Source of the DNA: Baylisascaris procyonis
Taxonomy: Eukaryota; Nematoda; Chromadorea; Rhabditida; Ascarididae
NCBI GenBank assembly: GCA_037389465.1
Contig: JAZARR010000171.1
Location: 1,054,001-1,118,000 of the forward strand
DNA: 64,000 nt
Direction of reading: 5' to 3'
Both the position numbers and the translations under genes were made by a program. This document shows positions 57,701-64,000 of this stretch, one piece after another. Under the pieces are notes generated by a model. The model was given only the letters and a program-made list of their open reading frames with translations, did not search any database and was not told the DNA's origin. Every line of letters starts with the position of its first letter. The first letter of the stretch is position 1.

Positions 57701-60700
57701 CTTCCGTCCAAATATTACGGCTGAAAGAAAATTAAAACTATTAATGCTTTAATCAAACGACGAACGAACCCTGTGAAATGACGAAGAACGATCATTCATA
57801 ACGACGAAAAAAGACGTTTTTTTTTTTTTTAAGTAAGTGATCTCAGCAACCTCTTTTCTGAAGCAATTTTAGTGTCTTTTAATTTCACTGTCATTCGGCA
57901 ATAAGCAAGGAAGGACAAGAAGAAGTAAGATGGATGCATTTAATAGAAGACAGTGAGTAGAAATTTCATTGAGAACCTTTCGGATTTCATAATACATAAA
58001 TGCAAATGAAATATGGAGGATTGTGTTGCGTTATGGACTTCTAGTAATCCGATACTAAAACCAATCGGCTGTCCCACTATTTAAAAAAAAAAAAAGAAAG
58101 AAAGAAAACAAACAAAACAAACAAGTTTAAACAACAAAGTCCAGTAACACGCTTCATAAACGATGATCGACCCACTACGAAAGATCCCCCCCCCCCCCAA
58201 AAAAAAAACACATAGGCAAATTGCTACATTCATGAAATTGGATCGTCGTATTTCTTATGGTTGAACTATAATATGCCCCCTAAAAAAACTCATAAAAATG
58301 CTTAATAAGAAGGAAAAGAAAACATTGAATAATCTCACCTAAGTTGTTGTGGTTGAGGTTGTATCTGCGTCTGCACAGGTACATGAACAACGGCTGCAGT
58401 AGCCGGTGGTGATATCTTCCTCTTGAACGGTGAAATTGAGCCATTTATGCGCAGCAAATCACCCAGCGTTATGAAACGTGTATTCGGGTCGGCACCCCTT
58501 CGTACGCGCAAATCTCTCGTAAAGTAACCTGAGTTAAACCATGCCTGCAAACATAAATACACCTCATAACAGATCCTCGTGACCAATATTTCTTATTTAG
58601 GAGCGGAGGTGAGGTGGGAAGGGGGAATGAAGGTACACCGATGAAAATATCATCTAATGTATTAAACTATTAGGAAGTGGCATTAATCAGAATATTAAAT
58701 TATAAGAAAAATAAAACGTTTGAAAAGGAAAATATCAAAATAAACAACAAATAAAAAAAATATATAGAAAAGATTTTTTTTCAATGGGAACGAATCATAC
58801 AACACTTTCGCAGCTATTTTTCTATACTCAGGATTTCAATAACGACCTAATGATCAAGTCACCTCAAAAGAGTTCGCATCCGAAATCGTAAACAAAGTTC
58901 GCTTGGAAAAATCAACACAAATAAGGAAAGTCTTTCTGTTAAGCTTGACATCAATCATGAACAATACACTTAAGTTTTTCAGCGCTATATTGGGCAATGA
59001 CATCATAATGGCGCAAATGTCCTACCTGCAAGAAATCAAACGTAGATCTGCTAAATGACCTCTAAAATACCACTATCATAACGCTAATTCATATGAAAAA
59101 CTCATACGAATCTACCTCCATATGAGCGGTCAAGAAGGGTCCTTGTATTTCGTTCTTCGGATCAATATAGTACCACTCATCAGAAATTTCGGATGCACCA
59201 GGTGCGATAGTCATTGCGGTTGGTTGAGATATCGAATGTTGCAATGTACCCACTCCTGCCGCATTCATCTTCAAAATAAGCGCTGTTAAATTTAATAAAC
59301 CTATTGGATCATTAAATTAAATCAAATTTTTGCCGACTTTATTTCTCATAGAAACCGGAAGTATTTGGATTTACATACTTAAGGATACCACTAATATCGA
59401 ATCGGATGCAGTATTAACTTTCCTATATAGAGATCGACCGCTTGCATTAGGAGAAGAATCAAAAGATAATCAATCACGAAGGAGAAGGGGAAATCATGAA
59501 GAAAGTATCTTTTATCTCAGTTTCAACATCACTCCTTATTGAGATTCTAAGCAAAATATCAGACATTTAAGAAAAATAACAAGTGGAAAAGCGCGCCAGA
59601 AGGGCAAGCGCAATATGTGCTTTTTCCATTCCACTCACCCTAGCAAAAATTTTTCACAAATTCCTAACAAAATAAAATATGCGGGTCCACATTTTAAATG
59701 ATCCGGTAGCTCATCTAATCGCCTTCGGTGAATTATCCGATGTCAAATGAAGAATTGAGTGCTGCAAAACGCAAACCAAACGACGTATATGCACTTAGTT
59801 TTGAAATCAAGTATCGGTCACTCTAGTTTTGAAATCATCAAGTATCGGTCACTCTAGTTTTGAAATCATCAAGTATCGGTCACTCTAGTTTTGAAATCAC
59901 CAAGTATCGGTCACTCTAGTTTTGAAATCATCAAGTATCGGTCACTCTAGTTTTGAAATCATCAAGTATCGGTCACTCTAGTTTTGAAATCATCAAGTAT
60001 CGGTCACTCTAGTTTTGAAATCATCAAGTATCGGTCACTCTAGTTTTGAAATCATCAAGTATCGGTCACTCTAGTTTTGAAATCATCAAGTATCGGTCAC
60101 TCTAGTTTTGAAATCATCAAGTATCGGTCACTCTAGTTTCCAAATCATCAAGTATCGGTCACTCTAGTTTTGAAATCATCAAGTATCGGTCACTCTAGTT
60201 ACATAAACATTTACGTCCCCACCTCCTCCTCCCCCTAATCGGGGCATGCCTTATATTTACCGTCACTTATCATAACACCACCCTGTCAATCACCATAACG
60301 AGCATCAACCGCTCTTCATCAACAAATTCATCCTTTAATAAGACACTGCGGAACTGCAACCGCTTTCTCGGGAAGTTGCGCAGTAAAGATGTTCCAGCAT
60401 GCGCCACCTTGTATAGCATTCACACGACCTTCTAGTACACCACAATTCAATGACTTAAACAGGTAGGACGAGTAGTGGTTGAACCTTGTGCTGATAGATG
60501 CTGCTCGAAGAAGTTGTGACCCCAGGTTGTGATGATGCATTCGACAAAATAAGGTTCATTTCTGCCTGCTGAAACATTAAAACTTTTTGGAAAAAAAGAG
60601 CGATGTGAAATAACACCATCATGAAAACCTCTCAATAACACAAAAGGAGGGAAGCAGAGGAGTTTGAATGAATATCCGTAAGTGGGACATCATTTCGCAA

Positions 60701-63520
60701 AGAATAAAAGAACGGCGAAGGCTCAGAAAGGATAGGAATTGGGGAGATGACAGTGAATTCGAGAAAGGAGAGGAACATATTGGTGGGGGAACCGAATACT
60801 TCCGACAAGTAAAGATATTGCAACAGTGATGATGAAAAATGACCAAAGAATCTGAAACTTCATCAATAAAGGCAAAGTGATCGTTTAATGAGTAATAACA
60901 ATTTTCTAAGGAACCCATTAGAATTAAATAATCCCAAATGCAGCGACTCGAATCCATCATCGCTACACGTACATTTACAATTGAGTATAGATCATGTACA
61001 TAACCAAGGTGCTAATAACACTTCAAACCTAACACGACACGTCACTAACCTGTGCTAACCGCTCGGTTACAGGATCGGCGCGCTGATCCGATGTTTCAGC
61101 TAAAGCATTCCATGGATTCGATATTGCTAGAGGTTGGGTCCCACCCGGTTCGATCGACTGTGATGGTTGTCTGAATGAACATCCATTAAATTCAATACAA
61201 GAAGGAACTTCCCAATGCTCCCTGCCAAGCCAAAAAAAAAAAGAATAAGCACCGTGTCCTGTACATCGCAAATGAACAAGCGACTGCAGTCAGCGCCTCG
61301 TCTGCGTCCAAAACGAACACATCTACGGCAGTCAGGAGTGAAATCAGGAGAGAAGGCGGGGACAGGAGGGGAAGGGGTTAGGTAGGATATGATGGGAGAC
61401 AACATTAGTCCCATCAGAGTTTGCATCACAGTTGAATACTGTGCACTTAGCAATCAGAATATATGTATTCCATTCAATGCATTAAAAACGAGACACGATC
61501 TCATTGCCCACAAATGTTGGAATGTCAATATATAGATTAGGATCGCAGTGAAAATCCATTTTGAGGGAAATGAAACAGGACCATTAGCCAAAAACTATGC
61601 CGTGAGCAAAAAGAAAGGCAATAAAATCCTCGTTCAATAAGAAAATATTATAAAATCCGCCAGTCATATCGGCTAGCGGAACTTGAAATATTCCCACCAC
61701 CGAATCATTATATGATAAGGATGACTCGTATCTTCACCTTTTGCAACCTCTACAACATGACTTATCTCGATCCCTCCTGAAAATATCCTTTTCTCTTTAG
61801 CAAACAATTATGAAAATAAAAGCAAAGATATTAGAAGGGACCCATAGACCGACCGCTCCACGAGATCCGTTGAAGTAAAATGCGGAGAAGCTGTACTAGG
61901 CGCATCGATCGGCGGTGAACCTTTCGATAGCGTATTCCTCGTGCGAAACCGACCGTTCTCATCGAATGATCCCGCGCCCACTGATGCCGTCTCCTCTTCC
62001 CTATAGCAAACAATCGAATCTTTCACCGCCGTAGGGGTTAACTTAATTCAAATGTCGCGATCCTTCTCTCCTGCACAAAACTGCTATTCGTTTTGATATT
62101 TTACAAAATCCCATAACACAAATTCAATGCCATAGCTTGAAGGATTGGTTGGGATAGGGATAAGGTGGATGAGCAAAGGGATAGATGATTTGAGTGGAAT
62201 CTGCTTCGCATTGATTGAAGGGAAAAATAGAGCAAAAAAAAAAATCCATTAATAAAATATTAGCGAATTGCAGAACGCATGCGCATTCGATACATTCCAG
62301 TCACAGTTTATATCGCACATATGTGATCATATTTTCGTCAGTTCTCACAAGCTTTCGATCAAGATAACACTTCAAGCTCCAATTCCAATAATCTATCATC
62401 GATGATTTGTTGCGCTTTCAAAATTCACCATTTTTTTTCATTGAAATATCTTGCTTCATACTTCTACTCTCAACTTTCGGTTGCGAATTTTCCATCTTCG
62501 GTTGCGAATTCTCCACCTTCGGTTGCGAATTCTCCACCTTCGCTTGCGAATTCTCCACCTTCGCTTGCGAAAATAGAACTACCGAAAAGAAACTCAGAGT
62601 GGAAAAAAAATATGTCAATTCCCGTATCAAAAGTTCGAATAAAAATAAACCTCATGTATTCACACTCACAAATATCCATAAAGCCTTTGTCTTGGAGAAG
62701 TTTCTCTATCGTTCTCAAAAATTTTGCAATGCGATGTGAATCAGTTTTAAAATAGCTTTTAAATGAAATCGTATATTTAACCTTCAAATTGAACTTATAT
62801 ATTGATGAAAATCTATTTCCTTTTTGAAACACCAGCTGAAGGTTATTTCACTGCAAGCAAATTTTTAAGTGATGCAAGAGGAGAATCAAATTTCACTGCG
62901 ATCAGATCACTCACTGAAGCTGACGACTATCCGGAAGGCACGAAATCAGGAGTCGGAATCTGCTTGCGAATAGAATTTTCAATCTCCATCATAAAGGGTT
63001 CTCACCAAGTCTGAGCTAGGCTAAAATAGATATCATTAAGCACACCGTGTATTCTTCCATTGTTTATTCTTCAACCATACCTCTGGATATTCACTTCCCA
63101 TATCTACAAGCACACACCTTTCATGTTCATCGTCCATCCATTCAGGCATAGGCGCCGGTGTACCACTTGATACTGCGTCAACGCTTCGCTGCTGCTGCAA
63201 CGGACCCGGCGGCACCGGTACCGCACTCGCCCGTTTGCTACCCCACGATGTTCCAGTACGGCCCACCTGTGTCCATCCATTACTAGAAGCTGCTGGTGGA
63301 GCACCGGAAGGAGCTCCAATTCCCCCACTCGAAGTGACCACTCCGGTCGCTGGAGGCACCGTATCATCCGAAACACTGCGCACGCGTTGACGCGGTCGGT
63401 CACGTGGATCACGAGGATCATAAAGACCTTGTGCCCGCGAGTTGAATTGTGCCCCACCTACCGCGCCACCACCACGACCTTGCGTTGTCAACCCACCTCG
63501 ACCACCGCCCCTTGTCGCCA
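48710..63520 (-). CDS. gyf-1: GIGYF-type GYF-domain translational repressor, partial
   Basis: Scaffold that recruits 4EHP, DDX6/Me31B and decay factors to repress mRNAs; the 5' end lies beyond the window. Exons in order (-): 63520-63118, 62000-61842, 61170-61050, 60568-60485, 59268-59116, 58544-58339, 57720-57648, 57356-57213, 56714-56568, 55654-55412, 55006-54868, 52888-52689, 52005-51919, 51514-51470, 51411-51378, 50504-50341, 49959-49843, 48946-48710 (stop TAA 48,712-48,710). All phases close, giving at least 917 codons. Visible parts, in order: RGG-rich start; MPEWMDDE..SFDENGRF, like the DDX6-binding segment; GYF domain across 59,116/58,544 (EWYYIDP, GPF, M-x2-W-x3-GYF); a long Glu/Arg/Lys coiled coil (57.7-55.4 kb); APWVN and Trp motifs; the helical C-terminal domain (FAAFIEGVDSPDE-IEDYVIGYLGD); a poly-Lys patch and LGF..INIGEID near the end. 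The three small exons at 52.0-51.4 kb are the least certain. Confidence 0.93.
49334..49619. mobile_element. Solo LTR, 286 bp, 5-bp target duplication
   Basis: Starts TGTTGTG and ends CACAACA (inverted termini, TG..CA). It is flanked on both sides by GTATT (49,329-49,333 and 49,620-49,624), a perfect 5-bp target duplication. No internal retroelement sequence remains, so it is a solo LTR left by recombination between two LTRs. It lies in the last intron of the GIGYF gene. A second copy is at 53,635-54,472. The family is not identified; 5-bp duplications fit Gypsy- or Pao-type elements. Confidence 0.9.
53655..54194 (+). mobile_element. Broken non-LTR retrotransposon, 5' inverted
   Basis: 540 bp inserted inside the solo LTR and flanked by GAACAACCGCG (53,644-53,654) and GAACAATCGCG (54,195-54,205), an 11-bp duplication with one mismatch. 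The left part (about 53,655-53,820) encodes on the - strand a piece of a reverse transcriptase, with LFVDYEKALDSVE around the catalytic Asp of motif A. The right part (about 53,821-54,134) encodes on the + strand the C-terminal end of such a polyprotein (ITEWTPQIGKRNRGRPAMRW), with one in-frame TAG in place of a usual Trp near 53,935 and its own stop at about 54,156. It ends in an (AAATA)n tail. The inverted 5' part plus normal 3' part is the signature of twin priming. The type resembles RTE-like elements; it is inactive. Confidence 0.85.
54155..54194 (+). repeat. (AAATA)n tail of the non-LTR insertion
   Basis: A run of AAATA/AATA units right after the element's stop codon and directly before the 11-bp duplication. 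RTE-type elements often end in a simple repeat rather than pure poly(A). Confidence 0.8.
59797..60196. repeat. 31-bp minisatellite, 13 units
   Basis: Thirteen head-to-tail units of AGTTTTGAAATCATCAAGTA followed by TCGGTCACTCT. The first lacks 3 bases (28 bp), and the other twelve are exactly 31 bp with only a few substitutions (one CACC, one TTTCC). The near identity points to recent expansion. It lies in the GIGYF intron between the exons at 60,485 and 59,268. Confidence 0.95.
62476..62572. repeat. 21-bp minisatellite, about 4.6 units
   Basis: Units of TTCGGTTGCGAATTCTCCAC plus C; the later two have GC in place of GG. Because 21 is divisible by 3, several frames stay open on both strands (7-residue repeats such as SQPKVEN on -), which creates false ORFs. 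It lies in the GIGYF intron between 63,118 and 62,000. Confidence 0.9.
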
Positions 63521-64000
63521 CTTAAACTTTAATTCCATCAACAAAGTACCGACAATCGAAAAAAAAAAGAATGATATTCCTGCTTTAAGGAAAACCTGCA
63601 GAGAGAAATGCGAAAGCAAATGGCAACATAACTGCTAAACGAAGGCATAAAATACTCGTTGAGAAGCGATGCACCATTACTTTACCTAGCCTTATCAGGC
63701 TTGTTGCATGGAATGTTTTTGCTTCCCAGTTGCTTCATTTAAGGATTCAGCGTACACGAAATGATTAAGCCAGACACCAGTAAAATATAGGATAATTTGT
63801 TCCACATCTAACAACACCCCATAAGACCACGATCAAATCATCGTCCATATGACGGTGAGCTATAAAGTGCAATTTCGTACAAATCAGCTACAGCTTTTTC
63901 GAAAACTGAAAAGTGCATTCGATAGCACAAACTATGCGCATTTCACATGCTTTACTTTCCACTTCATGTTTTCCTTCCTTCTCTTCTATGCGCAACAAAA
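63521..64000. other. GIGYF intron or 5' region, no exon seen
   Basis: The exon at 63,520 begins after a TTTAAG acceptor in phase 1, so at least one more exon lies further right. I see no convincing - strand exon in the last 480 bases. The N-terminal 4EHP-binding part of the protein is therefore outside the window. Confidence 0.6.

Noticed and set aside
62402..62832. Overlapping ORFs of 110-120 codons on both strands
   Set aside because: They exist because the 21-bp minisatellite keeps several frames open, and they lie in a GIGYF intron.

Overview
The window is eukaryotic nuclear DNA, most likely from a parasitic nematode of the Spirurina group (filaria or relatives). It is AT-rich, has long introns with GT..AG borders, and carries many (TA)n microsatellites. 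The best evidence for the organism is a complete tandem-repeat galectin of the nematode LEC-1 type. The placement within Spirurina rests on my memory of filarial galectins and is an inference. I see no bacterial operons, rRNA genes, tRNA genes or CRISPR arrays.

Layout. At 1-11 kb there is no confident gene: AT-rich spacer, TA and CT microsatellites, two minisatellites at 7.9-8.4 kb, a 16-bp palindrome at 5.37 kb and a GC-rich island at 10.5 kb. At 11.08-22.67 kb (+) lies the galectin, 8 coding exons and 278 aa, with every splice phase closing. At 23-35 kb there are only weak candidates, including a 74-aa ORF with a clear signal peptide at 24.86 kb. At about 35.0-41.8 kb (+) is a multi-exon gene whose product carries FLYWCH-type zinc-finger halves; its last intron holds four copies of a roughly 515-bp satellite. 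At 42.8-43.0 kb (+) is a small 71-codon ORF with three TGACGTCA sites just upstream and a poly(A) signal just downstream. At 43.1-48.6 kb there is no confident gene. At 48.7-63.5 kb (-) are the last 18 coding exons (at least 917 codons) of a GIGYF/GYF-1 gene. Its 5' end lies beyond the right edge of the window.

The GIGYF introns contain the clearest mobile DNA. There are two solo LTRs of one family (286 and 287 bp), each with a perfect 5-bp target duplication. The second is interrupted by a 540-bp broken non-LTR retrotransposon whose 5' half is inverted (twin priming), flanked by its own 11-bp duplication. The introns also carry 31-bp and 21-bp minisatellites.

The + strand is T-rich (many T runs) from 1 to about 43 kb and A-rich from there to the end. 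The switch coincides with the change from + strand genes to the - strand gene, so it marks the direction of transcription. The three main genes do not form one pathway: the galectin binds carbohydrate, the FLYWCH protein probably binds DNA, and GIGYF represses translation of mRNA with 4EHP and DDX6-type partners.
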